Of a DNA stretch of 64,000 bases, positions 10,440-22,225 are shown in pieces (within the stretch, counting starts at the first letter, position 1; each line of letters begins with the position of its first letter). The notes beneath the pieces were generated by a model. That model had not been told where the DNA came from, did not search any database, and saw only the letters and a program-made list of their open reading frames with translations. The stretch comes from Cololabis saira. Its lineage: Eukaryota > Chordata > Actinopteri > Beloniformes > Belonidae. The position numbers were made by a program, and so were the translations under genes. The stretch covers positions 33,809,350 to 33,873,349 of the forward strand of contig NC_084609.1 in NCBI RefSeq assembly GCF_033807715.1, given 5' to 3'.

Positions 10440-10981
10440 TTAAGTAGTCTTCCCATAGAGATGTCCGACCTGTAAACAGCTCCCGCTGTTCATGTTGTTC
10501 CTAACTGGAGCATTGCTGGGAGCATTCCTCTTGGTGACCTAAACCAGCTGACGATCCACTGTTCATCCTGGACCAGCAGATCAGTTTGATCCCTGAAGAC
10601 TCGTTCCTTCCTGATCCTTCCATCAGCAGTGTCCTCTAACAGAGCCAAGGCTGCCATTGGGATTTGTGGGTTCCATCGTTGTGATCCTACCCTTAATATG
10701 TTCAGACCATGTCGTAAATTGTGAAATTGTTGCAATTTTGTGATGTGGGGACTGTGATGCACTTCGCGTGTGGTAGTGAACTTGTTGTTGGTGTCACGTT
10801 TCCTCATATTCTGGACTTCACTACATTGCAACGGACAAAACCGTAGAAATGTACGCTAACCTCGATGTGTGCGTGAGGGATCGCAATTCTTTACGTTCAT
10901 GTCACTTTTTGAACATCCGACCGTGAGCGTAGAAAGCTGCGTATGCAAGTTTTTGCTGCTCCGTACTCTGTACATGAGGCC
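10440..10981 (-). pseudogene. PIF/Harbinger transposase (HARBI1-like) fragment
   Basis: The minus-strand frame at 10490-10831 contains MAALALLEDTADGRIRKERV followed by FRDQTDLLVQDEQWIVSWFR, which matches the N-terminal region of HARBI1-like nucleases of PIF/Harbinger transposons. It is cut off after LPAMLQLG. The block ends at TACATGAGGCCC (about 10970-10981), a Harbinger-type terminus also seen at 57145 and 58811. HARBI1-like proteins are DDE nucleases that mobilise the element; only a fragment survives. Confidence 0.8.
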
Positions 10982-13135
10982 CCTGGACTCCCAGGAAACT
11001 GAACGTGTGGACTCTCTCCACACGCTTGTCGTTTATGAAAGGTTAGGTGGGACGCTTCTGTTCCTCCTTAAGTTTACGATGATCTCCTTTTTTTTGTCTG
11101 TCTTCTGTGTCAGATTGTTGACTGAACACCAGGTTGAGAGCCTCTGCACCTCGTCGCAATAGCCTATAGGCCAATCCGTCTTGGAAATCAGTCCAACCAC
11201 GGTGGTGTCGTCAGCGAATTTGATGAAGATGTTCTTCTTGTGGCCAGGGCTGCAGTCGTGGGTGTAGAGACAGTACAGGAGGGGGCTCAGCACACAGCCC
11301 TGTGGTGCTCAGTGTGCAGCTGAAGGAGAGGTTGGGGCCGGTTAGTCAGAAAATCTTTGATCAAGGTGCAGATAAGAGGGGGAGGCCCAGGGAGCCCAAT
11401 TTGGTAATTAAGATGTTGGGGATTATGGTGTTGAATACTGAGCTTTAATCCACAAAGAGCATCCTTGCATAGCTCTGTTGTTACTCTAGATGTTTCAGCA
11501 CAACGTGCATAGCTATGGCTGGGTGTCCTCTGTGGATCTGTTCGCTAGGTAAGCAAACTGATGGGGGTCAAGTGTGAGGTGGAGACAGTCCTTGATGTGC
11601 TTATGAACCAGCCTGTCGAAACACTTCATGTGAAGGCAACAGGGTGGTAATCATTTAAGCTGGTTGTGGGGGGCTTTTTTGGTACCTGGATTATTTTGGC
11701 AGATTTAAGACTGGTGGAGATGACTGCTTGGACCAGGGAGAGGTTGAAAATCCTGCAGAAGACTTGTGACAGTTGGTGGGCACATGCTTTGAGCACTTTG
11801 CCTGGTACTCCGTCTGGGCCAGTAGCCTTCCTGGGGTTCACTGCCAGGAACACACACGAGTTGAGGGGGGTGGAGGATCCTGACAGGGGTAGCGGGCTGG
11901 AGAAAGAGGAATTTCACTGCTGTGTTTCAAAGCAAGCAAAGAAACTGTTGAGCTCCTCTGCCATCACCTCACTACGGTCTCCCAGTGTCACATACCATCC
12001 TCTGTAGTTGGTGATGCTCAGTAGTCCCTGCCACACCTCCCATGGCCTGTTGCTGGCAAGGTAGGACTCTATCCTCTTGTTGTATTCCACTTTGGCATTT
12101 TCTAAACTTTTCTTCAGGTCAGCAGAGCTCAGTCACCTGACCTGAAAGCCGTGTTTTGGACTTTGAGGAGTGAGCGGAGCTGAACTGGTCATCCAGAGTT
12201 TATGGCTAGGAAAAACCTCGATGCATTTCTCCACAGACACAGGGCCCATACAAAACTTGATGTAGTCTAGTACTGTCCCTGTATATGTTTCCAGGTCCTG
12301 GTGTTTAAATAGATTCCATTCTGTGTGTTGGAAACAGTCCTGCACTTCACAGAAGGTGTTCTCAGGCCAAGTTGTTACAGAATTGTGGTTGGTCTGGATC
12401 TTCATATGAGAGGGGTGTATGCCGGGATGAGCAACAAGGATAGATGGTCTGACACACAAAGGTGGGGGAGGAGCATGGTTCTATAGTTGTGTTTGATGTT
12501 CAAATACACATGGTCTAATGATTTTTCTCCTCTTGTCAGGCACTTGAAATGTTGGTGGAGCTTTGAAAGTACAGTCTTTAAATTGGTCTCATTAAAGTCT
12601 CCCGCTGCTGTTCAATTATAGTGTTCAGCACTAAGACGTGGTGAGAGAGCACATGCACAACTGTTAATGTCCAGTGGAATGTAAACAGCAGTAACTATGA
12701 CTACTGTTAGCTCTCTCAGGAGAAATTAAGACTATAAAATCTAACAAACATGTACTCAATGTTGGGTGAACAGTACCTCTCCAGGACCATGCTATTATTA
12801 CACAAACCATCATGCACATACTATATATACAGAGGCCCCTGCTTGTACCGGAGTCATCAGTCCGATCCCAGTGGAGCAGAGAGTAGTCCCCTAGCTGGAT
12901 GCTGGAATCGGGGATCTTTGGGTTAAGCCATGTCTCCGTAACGATGAGGACACAGCAGTCTAGAACAGAACGAATTTCCACAAGCTGTAGCTTCAGGTCG
13001 TCCGATTTATGTGTGATAGATCTGGCGTTGGTGAGGTACAGGCTCGGCAGAGTTTATGTGGTTTATGTGGATTGTTCTTCAGCTTTAGCAGGAGTCTGAA
13101 CTTGATCCCCGCTTCTGCTTCCTCACTCTCCTCCA
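10982..13135 (-). pseudogene. Decayed CR1/L2/Rex-type LINE (endonuclease + reverse transcriptase)
   Basis: On the minus strand, from right to left, are an endonuclease piece (VTETWLNPKIPDSSIQLGDY, 12664-12981), a reverse transcriptase N-terminal piece ([20 protein letters not shown] with CLKSA-like and VPKKP motifs, 11626-11853) and the catalytic palm with IKFADDTTVVGLI (11033-11293), which carries the xADD motif. These would copy LINE RNA into the genome by target-primed reverse transcription. Frames are broken by multiple stops and deletions (the region between the palm blocks is missing), so it is inactive. Clade within the CR1/L2/Rex group is not certain. Confidence 0.85.
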
Positions 13136-13469
13136 CCTACACCGTTTATCAGACCCGATAACAATCCACAGAGAGTCAGACGGTCTCTCTAGTTCATCTG
13201 GGATGTTGTGGTTGTGTGGAAAGTCCCTTGAAACTGTTATTTTATGCCGGTAGCCAATACCCTAAAGTCCCTGGCAAGTGTAGAACTAGATTGTTGAGGT
13301 GTGCATACTAAAAGCACCAACAAACAAAAATAAGATACAAAAACACATTGCAAACACATTGTGATCAGGGCAAGAGAGCACACTACACCAGGTACAGTTA
13401 TACTGTCATTATTACCATTGTGGCAACCTCACTGTGGGTGTAAGATCTTCGTGCTTTTTCTAGATTGCA

Positions 13470-13620
13470 GACATCCATCCATACATTTTCTATACCCGCT
13501 TAATCCTGTACAGAGTCATTGGGACCACTGGAGCCAATTATAACTCATTACAGTCCAAAGGCAGCGGTACACCATGGACAGGTCACCAATTTATCACATA
13601 CCAAGTCGAGTCAAGTTTAT
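13470..13620 (-). mobile_element. LINE 3'-end fragment (GATG-tail type)
   Basis: ACATCCATCCATACATTTTC, TATACCCGCTTAATCC and the block following them are the reverse complement of the dispersed 3' end found at about 29940-30111 that terminates in GGATGGATGG. This is a short truncated copy, followed by unassigned sequence to about 14200. Confidence 0.55.
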
Positions 13621-14308
13621 TTATTTAATAGAAAGATAGAAGAACAAGAGCTGAAAATACCTGATAGTCTGTTCATTTGCAGGAGTTCGGAGCAGTATTA
13701 AGGACCAGGGTTAGAGATAACTTTGAAGGTTAGGAGCAGAATCTTGAAGCTGATATGTGTAACTGGGAGCCAGTGAAGTTGCTGAAGGGCAAAAGGGGAA
13801 AATTCAGTATTCTTAACTAGTTGAGGGAGCAATATGTCAATCTCTGAAGATCTCCTCAATCTCCTCAACTGTCCACAACAAGTTGAGAATATTGATCGGT
13901 TCCTTCATTCTGTGTATTTATCAATACATTTCTTTGAGACACAGCTGTTAAACTGAGTTGAGATGAAGTCATCCACGGACAGTATGTTGTTTCTCATGAT
14001 GAAAACGAACAATAGCCCCTTTTACATTGGCAGATACCCCACGTCGTGGGAGGGATTTGTTGATCACTGAGTACAACCCACACTAAAACATTTTACACAA
14101 ACATTCAACATCAAAACCCACCGTACATGATTAAATGACCTGTTTACAAGTTAACTATAACAGATATTTTAAAATGTTGAAAGCATTAACAAATCAATCT
14201 TCTCAGTTCAAATTGTATTGTTATCAAACGCACAAAATACTATTGCAATAAAGCTGGTACAAATCCCAAAAGCAACGAGGGTCCCAGTGTCTGCTCCTCC
14301 CGAAAGGC

Positions 14309-14487
14309 AGGGTCTGGGATGAGATGCAGAGTCTGGGATGAGATGCAGAGTCTGGGATGAGATGCAGGGTCTGGGAAGAGATGCAGAGTCTGGGATGAGA
14401 TGCAAAGTCTGGGATGAGATGCAGAGTCTGGGATGAGATTTAGGGTTCAGAATGAGATTCAGGGTCTGGGAAGAGATGCAATATCCG
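14309..14487. repeat. 19-bp minisatellite
   Basis: About nine copies of GTCTGGGATGAGATGCAGA with small variants (GGGAAGAG, GATTCAGG). It lies at the downstream end of an L2 LINE fragment and is a different repeat unit from those in the other L2 copies. Confidence 0.85.
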
Positions 14488-14489
14488 GG

Positions 14490-15038
14490 ATGCAGGTCAG
14501 GATGTCAGCAGGCATCTACCGGATATCCATACGTACAGCTGGAAGCAGCAGTGGGATGATCAGAGGGTGGGACTGCAGGTCAGCATGCAGCTCCTGAAGC
14601 GCTAGCCTGCAATCATGCACAGAAGAGAAAAGGAGGGGGCAGACTAGCACAAAAACTACAAGAACAATGGAGAACAATGATGGTTATGAAATACTTGTAA
14701 TTAATAACTTAGAAAGGAAAGAGAACGAGGGGTGATGGGCACCGCTCAGTGGATCATGTCAGTGCCCCCCTGCAGCGTAGCTCTATAGCAGCATATATTA
14801 TAGTCTTGTTCTATAGCTGCAGCTATGACTACTGGCTCTAACACACTAAAGTTTACACTAACTAAAGGCTTTACTAGCCAGAAACTATTTAAGTTTGTTT
14901 TTTAAAGGTGGAGGTGTTGTCAGCCTCCTTAACCCAGATTGGAAGTTGGTTCCATAGTAATGGTTCCTGGTATCAGAACGCCTGCCCTCCAAATCTAAAT
15001 TTGGATACTCTAGGAACTACGAGTAAACCTGCACTCTG
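14490..15038 (-). mobile_element. L2 LINE 3' UTR and C-terminal fragment, copy 2
   Basis: It parallels 3290-3925: GCAGTGGGATGATCAGAGG, GCACCGCTCAGTGGATCATG, GCTCTATAGCAGCATA and the coding end read as minus-strand L2 C-terminus (PILW-type LPIWVKEADT equivalent region near 14920). It is truncated at about 15038 within the ARG-LLVVPR region. No target duplication was found. Confidence 0.7.
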
Positions 15039-15123
15039 CCATCTGCCGGATCCAGGGCGGCCATATAACCTCTGCAAGACCGCTCCATCACAGTGACTGG
15101 TTCGGTGGGAACCAAGCAACAAA

Positions 15124-15960
15124 GCTGGGAGAGGGGAGCGGACACGCTGCCTTCACCAACAATGTAACCACAAACGTACAGGTGGGAGAGGGGAGCGGAC
15201 ACGCTGCCTTCACCAACAATGTAACCACAAATGTACCGTGGGAGAGGGGAGCAGACACGCTGCTTTCACCAACAATTTAACCACAAATGTACAGGTGAGA
15301 GAGGGGAGCGGACACGCTGCCTTCACCAACAATGTAACCACAAATGTACAGGTGGGAGAGGGGAGCGGACACGCTGCCTTCACCAACAATGTAACCACAA
15401 ATGTACCGTGGGAGAGGGGAGCAGACACGCTGCTTTCACCAACAATGTAACCACAAATGTACAGGTGGGAGAGGGGAGCGGACACGCTGCTTTCACCAAT
15501 AATGTAACCACAAATGTACAGGTGGGAGAGGGGAGCGGACACGCTGCTTTCACCAATAATGTAACCACAAATGTACAGGTGGGAGAGGGGAGCGGACACG
15601 CTGCTTTCACCAATAATGTAACCACAAATGTACAGGTGGGAGAGGGGAGCGGACACGCTGCCTTCACCAATAATGTAACCACAAATGTACAGGTGGGAGA
15701 GGGGAGCGGACACGCTGCTTTCACCAATAATGTAACCACAAATGTACAGGTGGGAGAGGGGAGCGGACACGCTGCCTTCACCAAAAAAGTAACTTTACAA
15801 GGAAACACAATGTGACAGGTGGGAGAGGGGAGCGGACACTCTGCCTTCACCAATAATGTAATGTTCCTACAAGGAAAAATTAAATGTAACAGGTGGGAGA
15901 GGGAAGCGAAAAGCTGCCGTCACCAAAAAATGCAACTTTCTTAACAAGAAAAACACATTA
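15124..15960. repeat. 57-bp minisatellite, about 14 units
   Basis: The unit contains GTGGGAGAGGGGAGCGGACA, CGCTGCCTTCACCAACAATG and TAACCACAAATGTACAG. Spacing is 57 bp except for the last two or three units (67-72 bp), which are diverged. Because 57 is a multiple of three and the unit lacks stops in several frames, long artificial open frames appear on both strands (up to 194 codons). Units near 15238 and 15408 share the variants ACCGTGGG, GCAGAC and GCTGCTTTC 171 bp apart, which suggests duplication of a three-unit block. It adjoins the truncated L2 copy. Confidence 0.95.
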
Positions 15961-17095
15961 AGTAACAAAAGCTGCCAAATTACCTCCTGTCAGCAATGCT
16001 GGGGGGTGTGGAGACGCCTCTTCGACCAGCAAGACAAGCAACAGGAGCACAATCAAATAGCGCACCAACCACAAATCATTACTCCTACCTGAGTATAGGG
16101 AGGAAAGGAAGAAGTTTGACCAACCTCTTATTTCTGTCCTGTACTCTAGACGCGCGATCACGAGAACAATGAGGAACTGATCACCTGTTGACGCTAGAAG
16201 ATATACCCTTCCGGGGGTCATGCAAGGGTCACGGGTGACGTGACATTGTTGTTATTTGTACTCGACATTAGCATGCGCGAGCGGAGATATCCAGTGCTTA
16301 CAGGACCGCCTGGCGGTCATCAAGGGACAAAATAGAGCTCCTTTATGATAATAATCCACTCAAAAATAATACACTGTTTTCAAATATGGATGAGCTAAAT
16401 ATCATGAAAATATTTAGTTAGAATTCTATTTATCTTTTTATCTGTGGTCTTGATTTTTTAATCCTCACTTTATCTTTCTGTTTGTTTTTCTATTCATGTG
16501 TTTCAGAGCAAAATTGCCACCTAAAATATTTGATTAAAAACATTAAAATATATAGTCCTTAGATTATAGATTATTTAGATCAGAGTATATATTAAATTTT
16601 TAATATTGTTGCACCATATATACAAATATTGTTTATAGTTTTTTGTTGTTTTTTTTTTGTAGTGCCCTAGAATGGGAGTAGAATATGCGTAGTTCCTGTT
16701 TGGTGTAGTCCCCAAACCAAGTATCATTTTTACGAGCAGAGCTTTATTTTTTTTTTTACAACTGACTGCATATATATTACTTGTTAGTGTTTTTATTTGT
16801 AAAACCTTTTAAAGTCCAATATATGCATTTTAATCTTGCAGCAGGTGCTAGTTTTTTTGTCCATGGGTTTGTGAGAAAGGGAATGTGTCCTCCACCAGTT
16901 TTATTTGATAGTCTGATCAAACATATTGTATTAACAGACAACAATGGATACATTTTGATAGACACAAAATGTACAAATACAATCCATATAGATCCATATA
17001 GGCATCTGACACCTGACAGTTGTTGCCATATCGATCCTTGAATCAGTCCTAAATCCTTAAATTTCTTGTTAATATTTGCATATGTGTGTCTGCAG
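15961..17095. other. Gene-free stretch upstream of first visible mpped1 exon
   Basis: A/T-rich sequence with no recognisable exon or repeat family, probably intron of the mpped1-like gene. Confidence 0.5.
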
Positions 17096-17211
17096 GCAAC
17101 CCTGGTACTACGGCTGGGGCTTTAACCTACCAAGGGGTCAGGCTCTTCTAGACAAGTGGAACCAAGTCCCAGACGACACAGACATCCTAATCACTCACTG
17201 CCCTCCGTTAG
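17096..17211 (+). CDS. mpped1: mpped1-like exon A (metallophosphoesterase domain)
   Basis: The first visible coding exon of a metallophosphoesterase-domain protein (MPPED family; members hydrolyse phosphodiesters such as cyclic nucleotides with two bound metal ions, and are brain-enriched). It follows TGTGTCTGCAG and ends at G/GTGAGA. It reads QPWYYGWGFNLPRGQALLDK then WNQVPDDTDILITHCPPLG and has phase 1 at both ends (116 nt). The histidine of ILITH is a predicted metal ligand. The residue after it is Cys where MPPED1 and MPPED2 have Gly (THGPPLG). Together with exons at 20688 and 24698 it forms the C-terminal part, about 116 residues of roughly 300-330. GQALL, ILITH and FLDWVPKKMQRVGC favour MPPED1 over MPPED2. 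The N-terminal exons with the first metal ligands were not found and are probably left of the window. Confidence 0.9.
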
Positions 17212-18429
17212 GTGAGACAAGAGCACACACATCTGTCATATTTGGATCATTTGTTTGAAAGACAATTTATACCTCAATTTATACCTCAAGACCCAACTTA
17301 TCCTAAATTCTAACCAGAGACCTACAACATGTGTTTTTTTCCTGATTCATTAGCACAGAGTTTTCTGGGCTCTTGAATGTTTCTAATCATAATAAGGGAC
17401 CAGCATCAGTCCACTGTAGTAACAAAAAGAGTATGCAACAATATATTAATGCACATGCACACACAACTTCACGTGCACTTGTGCCCAATAAAAAGAAAAT
17501 ATGGTATGTACGGTAGGTAAAACTATGTACAATGCATTCACCAAAGTTTAGATTATATTTCCAGGCTAAAATTTCATGTATTTTAAGATTTTGCATTTGA
17601 AAAGTTCATTGCATTATTAACTTTATACTAGGAGTTGGGTATATGATTATAGGTATGGTTTGACAACTGTTTTGTAACAAGACCCTTAAACTAAAACCTG
17701 TTTGAAAAAAGATATAGAAAGCAAGGCAAAATTAAGTAGTCTGACAGCATTTATATAGTTTTTTTAGTAACATGAAGAGTGTCCTACTTTAGGCAGACTG
17801 TATTGATTAACAGATATAAGTATTAGATCACATGCTGAGTAACAACCTACAGTATGAGTAATTGTGTACACACTTAAAAGCTCATACAAGACACGCATAT
17901 GCACACACTTCTTTCCCAATTAGATGCAGGCACATTTTCACACTCTCCCGTGCAGCTGTGTTGTTCAGACTGGTGTGTGATTGATTTCCATGTCTACATC
18001 TCAGCTCCAAACACAACCATTTATTTGCTGTTCAGCTTTGCCAAGTGTCTCCAACTATCTGCCCATAAGCCACCAGCATATGGAGAAGCTACGGCAGGCT
18101 ACTAATGCATAACACACTCTTAGTCAGAACAGCAGAAGGAGTGACTCGAGAAAAAGGGAGAGAGAGAGAAGTGGACATAAATTAGTGAGATAAAGAAAAT
18201 AGGAAACACATGAAAAATCATTTAGATGACAATGCAGAACTGCCTTTTAGAATTTGTAATAAACCTCCTCATCTATGGGAAGTTATAAAAAAGTGCAGAT
18301 TCTTTATCTGAATATAAAGAAGTGAAGAAAAGGAGTGAAAGAAAAAGATGAAAATGGATTCAGTGCATAAAACAGCAGCTGCTTTTGAAAAAAAAAACAT
18401 ATAGTGGGAACCTTTTAAACTTCTTGGAA

Positions 18430-18850
18430 CCTACATCAGGAGATGAAGGCTCTTCAGCATGTAATAAATACTGAATACATCTCTGGAGCAACCTTCTCTT
18501 CTCAACGGGAGATTCGCACCAGCAGGGTCATCAGGAAGGCACACAGCATCATTAAGAACAGTGCACACCCTCAACACACCCTCACACTGCTTCTCCCAGG
18601 GAGTTCTACAGGAGTGTGAAACCACGGACTGTAAAAGTACCAACAGAAATTTCCCACAAGCCATTTAATAATAGTAAAATAATAATAGTTTACCAATTTA
18701 GGCAGTTGTTATTACTTTTTTTTAAAATTTTATTTCAATTTTTACATCTTTAATGTACCTTTTTATAATGTACTAATTTAAAGTTTTAATACATTGTTGT
18801 ACTGTGTGTATATACATATGACAATACACTGTTTGAACTTGAACTTATCC
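18430..18850 (+). mobile_element. CR1/Rex-type LINE C-terminus and 3' UTR fragment
   Basis: Plus-strand reading gives REIRTSRVIRKAHSIIKNSA then HPQHTLTLLLP, the C-terminal end typical of Rex/CR1-type reverse transcriptase frames, with stops after it. An A/T-rich 3' UTR and a tail GACAATACACTGTTTGAACT TGAAC complete the fragment. It is non-functional. Confidence 0.65.
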
Positions 18851-19600
18851 TGTCCAGCCTTCAGTTTAAAAACTCCCAGCGATTATACTGTTAGGTCTAA
18901 ATCAACATTACATAAATTCATAACGAGGAAAGACACAGAGACTGCTTGGAATAGTTTTATCACACTCCTGCAGGAGGGGGGAGCAGAGGAGTGCAGGGCA
19001 ACGAGGCTCTCATTGAGAACTCCTGAGCTTCCCCAAAATACCCTCCTCCTGCATTATGCTTTTATTAAGAAACTTGACAGGAAATGACCATATAAGGACA
19101 ATGAACGGTGAACAGTAGGCAATGGGTGGAAGTGATAACGTGTGATTGAGTCAATCACACTACAGTAGACAGATGTCACCAGATAGTCCAAAACCCTGAG
19201 TAGATCAGGAAGTGACTGTCGTGACTTCTGTTGACAAAGCATGTGACAGTTTCAGGAGGACAAAACAAGTTCAAAGGTTGATTAACCTCACAATACCAGT
19301 AATACAGCAACCTCAGGAACTGCCATGCAAACCTGTATATGCTTCACCTCTGCCAGCATCTCTGCCACAACCTAAACCAGGGTATACACAATTCTTTTTT
19401 ACATTTGAAGAGATTATTTTTCCCCACACATGAAGATAAAAAAATCTGGCATTTATAGCACTGTGTGTAGTGTCCACCGATAATGTCAGCACACCACCCC
19501 ACACACACAATCTGTCCCACAACTGGTCAAGAATGGCTGCTGGCCCTGATGGCATCACCTCCAGGCTGCTGAGGGACTGTGCAGACCAGCTCTGTGCTGT

Positions 19601-19915
19601 GCTATAACTGGTATTACTGGTACTATAACTGGTACTACTGGTACTATAACTGGTACCAGTACCAGCTCTGTGCTGTGCTATAACTGGTATTACTGGTACT
19701 ATAACTGGTACTACTGGTACTGTAACTGGTACCACTACCAGCTCTGTGCTGTGCTATAACTGGTACTACTGGTACTATAACTGGTACTACTGGTACTATA
19801 ACTGGTACTACTGGTACTATAACTGGTACCAGTACCAGCTCTGTGCTGTGCTATAACTGGTACTACTGGTACTATAACTGCTATTACTGGTACTATAACT
19901 GGTACCAGTACCAGC
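19601..19915. repeat. 21-bp minisatellite (TATAACTGGTACTACTGGTAC)-type array
   Basis: Units resembling TATAACTGGTACTACTGG plus TAC repeat about 12 times. They are periodically interrupted by a block GTACCAGCTCTGTGCTGTGC, giving a larger compound unit copied four times. Confidence 0.85.
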
Positions 19916-20041
19916 TCTGTGCTCCTGCACATCTCCAACCTGAGCCTCAGTCTGGAGAGAGTTCCACTCCTGTGGAACCTCCTGTGTGGTTCTGGTTCCA
20001 AAGACCAAACAACCCAGGGAGCCCAACCACTTCAGACCAGT

Positions 20042-20256
20042 TTAACCTCCACCTGATGAAGACTATGGAGAGGATTCTAGTAGCCTTAACCTCCACCTGA
20101 TGAAGACTATGGAGAGGATTCCAGTAGCCTTAACCTCCACCTGATGAAGACTATGGAGAGGATTCTAGTAGCCTTAACCTCCACCTGATGAAGACTATGG
20201 AGAGGATTCTAGTAGCCTTAACCTCCACCTGATGAAGACTATGGAGAGGATTCTAC
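20042..20256. repeat. 44-bp tandem repeat, 5 copies
   Basis: Starts at 20042, 20086, 20130, 20174 and 20218, unit beginning TTAACCTCCACCTGATGAAG. Copies are nearly identical (one T-to-C variant), which suggests recent expansion of a reverse-transcriptase coding segment. Confidence 0.95.
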
Positions 20257-20687
20257 TCTACACCTGAGACAGCAGGTGGTTGACGTGATGGACCCCCTGC
20301 AGTTCGGTACCGGCCTGGCATCGGTGTGGATGATGCTGTCATCTACCTGATGCACAGGTCACTCACGCATCTGGAGAGTCATTGTGAGAGTCATGTTCTT
20401 CCACTTCTCCAGTGCTTTTAACACCATCCAGCCATCGCTGCTCAGGGGGAAGCTGGAGGAAGCAGGAGTCGACTGTCACCTGCAGGAAAAATACCAGTTT
20501 TAAAAGATGTATTAAATATATAAGTAAATGGTTTGACGGTAAAAACAGGATAGTATTCAACTGCTCTTTCAAATACTAGGGTCTCATTCTCAATGAATAG
20601 CTACTACCTGGCCCGACACTGAGCTCATCTCTCCTAGGTGTCCTTTGCAAGTCTTTTGCACAGTGCTATAGATATCTCTGTGTGCAG

Positions 20688-20801
20688 GTTTTCTGGACTG
20701 GGTCCCCAAGAAGATGCAGCGCGTTGGATGCATGGAGCTACTTAACACAGTCCAGAGAAGAGTCCACCCCAAATTGCATGTGTTTGGACACATTCATGAA
20801 G
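20688..20801 (+). CDS. mpped1: mpped1-like exon B
   Basis: A 114-nt exon preceded by TCTCTGTGTGCAG and followed by GTATGT. It encodes FLDWVPKKMQRVGCMELLNT then VQRRVHPKLHVFGHIHEG. Phase joins exon A by completing a glycine codon and exon C by another glycine codon. The FGHIHEG motif carries the second-site histidine pair of the metallophosphoesterase fold. MPPED2 has Gly in place of the first His (FGGIHEG), so the His here supports MPPED1 and a metal-competent site. Confidence 0.93.
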
Positions 20802-22225
20802 GTATGTGCATCTGATTTTGAATAAATGAAGGAATGAATCAATGAATGCTTTTATTTTGAACATGGGTCAGTAACACAAGAAAGCAAACTGAAAAACCAA
20901 CAAACAAACAAAACCAATGACAATTAAAGCTGCAAGCAGCGATGAACGGGCCCTTGCACGTTCAATTTGCACCAATTAAGGTCAAGGACTCAAAACTAAG
21001 TCCGGTGACACCAGCCACGACTCTTTATGTCAAACCATTCAAAAGTTATGGCATAAAATAGGAACTATCAAATATTGACCAATCAGAAGAGGGGGCGGGG
21101 CTAATTCATTACGAATTATGGTCAAGGGATTCAAAACCATGTCCGATGACACCACCCACGAGTCTTTATGTCAAACCATTCAAACCATGTCAAAATAATA
21201 TGTTCTGACGAACATATTATTTTGAACATTACTGGAAACCCTGATTCATTTGTTACGTCAGCAATTTTTCCTGTTATTGGCAGGTGGTGGCTCTGTTTCT
21301 TGCATATTAAATTATTCACATCTATGTATCTGTCCGTATGTGTATCTGTCTGTCTATAATCAGAAATAGTTTGGGAATGTGTCAACAAGCTGCTTTGATG
21401 ATGATTTTTCTTTTTTCCTACAGGAGCTAGGCAACTTATAACTTGGGCTCAAAATCTTGTACAGTAGTGTGAAGGTGGTTTTAAATGCAAAGTTTGAAGG
21501 CCTGTATATTAGAGTATAGGTGAGCTGCTAGATTCTTCTCTTTTCATCCAGGCCAAATATGGGCTCTCTGCCGACTCATTAGGCTAAGGATTTTTATATC
21601 TATTTATTTCTTTAATTATCAGGGTCAGTGTTGAACTACATATGGAGAAATCACCCCGCAGAGAGAATCACATCAGAAATTAGATCAAATTTTATGATCA
21701 GAAAAATAGGTCAAAAGTATCTTATTTTATTAATGAGAGGCCTTCAATAGAGATTCAAAGAGGAAATCAGTTATTGTCAGTGTATGTGTCTTAATCCATT
21801 CCAAAGGACCCGGATCTATTCCGAGACATACTGTAATGAGAGAATTGTTGAACATATTGTTGGACAATAGTACTTATTTCTCCCGTTAACTGTTGCATTT
21901 AACTACAGACAGCTATTGTCATTGTCACCAGGTACAATGAAATTAAAAGTGCTCTCCAGTCAGTGCATCATATATAAAATAAAATAACTAAAAAATAAAT
22001 TAAATTAAATTAAAACAAATAAAATAAAATAAATATATATCTACATTCACCCCTCCACACATACATCAACACATGGACATTACAAGAACTTTCATCAACA
22101 TCATGCACTGGACGATAGTCGCTGAAAAAACAATTTATAATTATTAATACATCATTCTTATTTGTTTACGCACTTTATCTCGCAGAACAATTTCCAAGTC
22201 ACGTAAACCGAACCACTTGGTCCTC

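Larger units (their letters stand above)
19520..20490 (+). pseudogene. LINE reverse-transcriptase fossil with internal tandem expansions
   Basis: Plus-strand pieces of a CR1/Rex-type reverse transcriptase occur in order: AAGPDGITSRLLRDCADQL (19530-19590), SLSLERVPLLW (near 19940-19980), a VPVPK equivalent, NHFRPVSLTSHLMKTMERI (20027-20080), then QF..YRPGIGVDDAVIYLMH (20290-20350) and FSSAFNTIQPSLL (20405-20450). Two tandem arrays interrupt the coding order: a 21-bp unit array at 19601-19915 and a 44-bp unit array at 20042-20256. The 44-bp period shifts the frame with each copy, so the protein is destroyed. It lies sense-oriented in the mpped1-like intron and ends about 200 bp before exon B. 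Confidence 0.8.
17212..20687 (+). other. mpped1-like intron
   Basis: GT...AG intron of 3,476 bp between exons A and B. It contains two LINE fossils (18430-18850 and about 19520-20490) and minisatellites. No other feature was recognised in 17220-18420 or 18860-19500. Confidence 0.85.

Noticed and set aside
15210..15853. Long open frames on both strands (up to 194 codons) with a repeated 19-residue unit
   Set aside because: They follow directly from a 57-bp minisatellite without stop codons; no start context, splice sites or non-repetitive coding flank.
15124..15960. Possible CRISPR-like array
   Set aside because: Units are contiguous with no unique spacers, and the genome is a vertebrate. 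It is an ordinary minisatellite.
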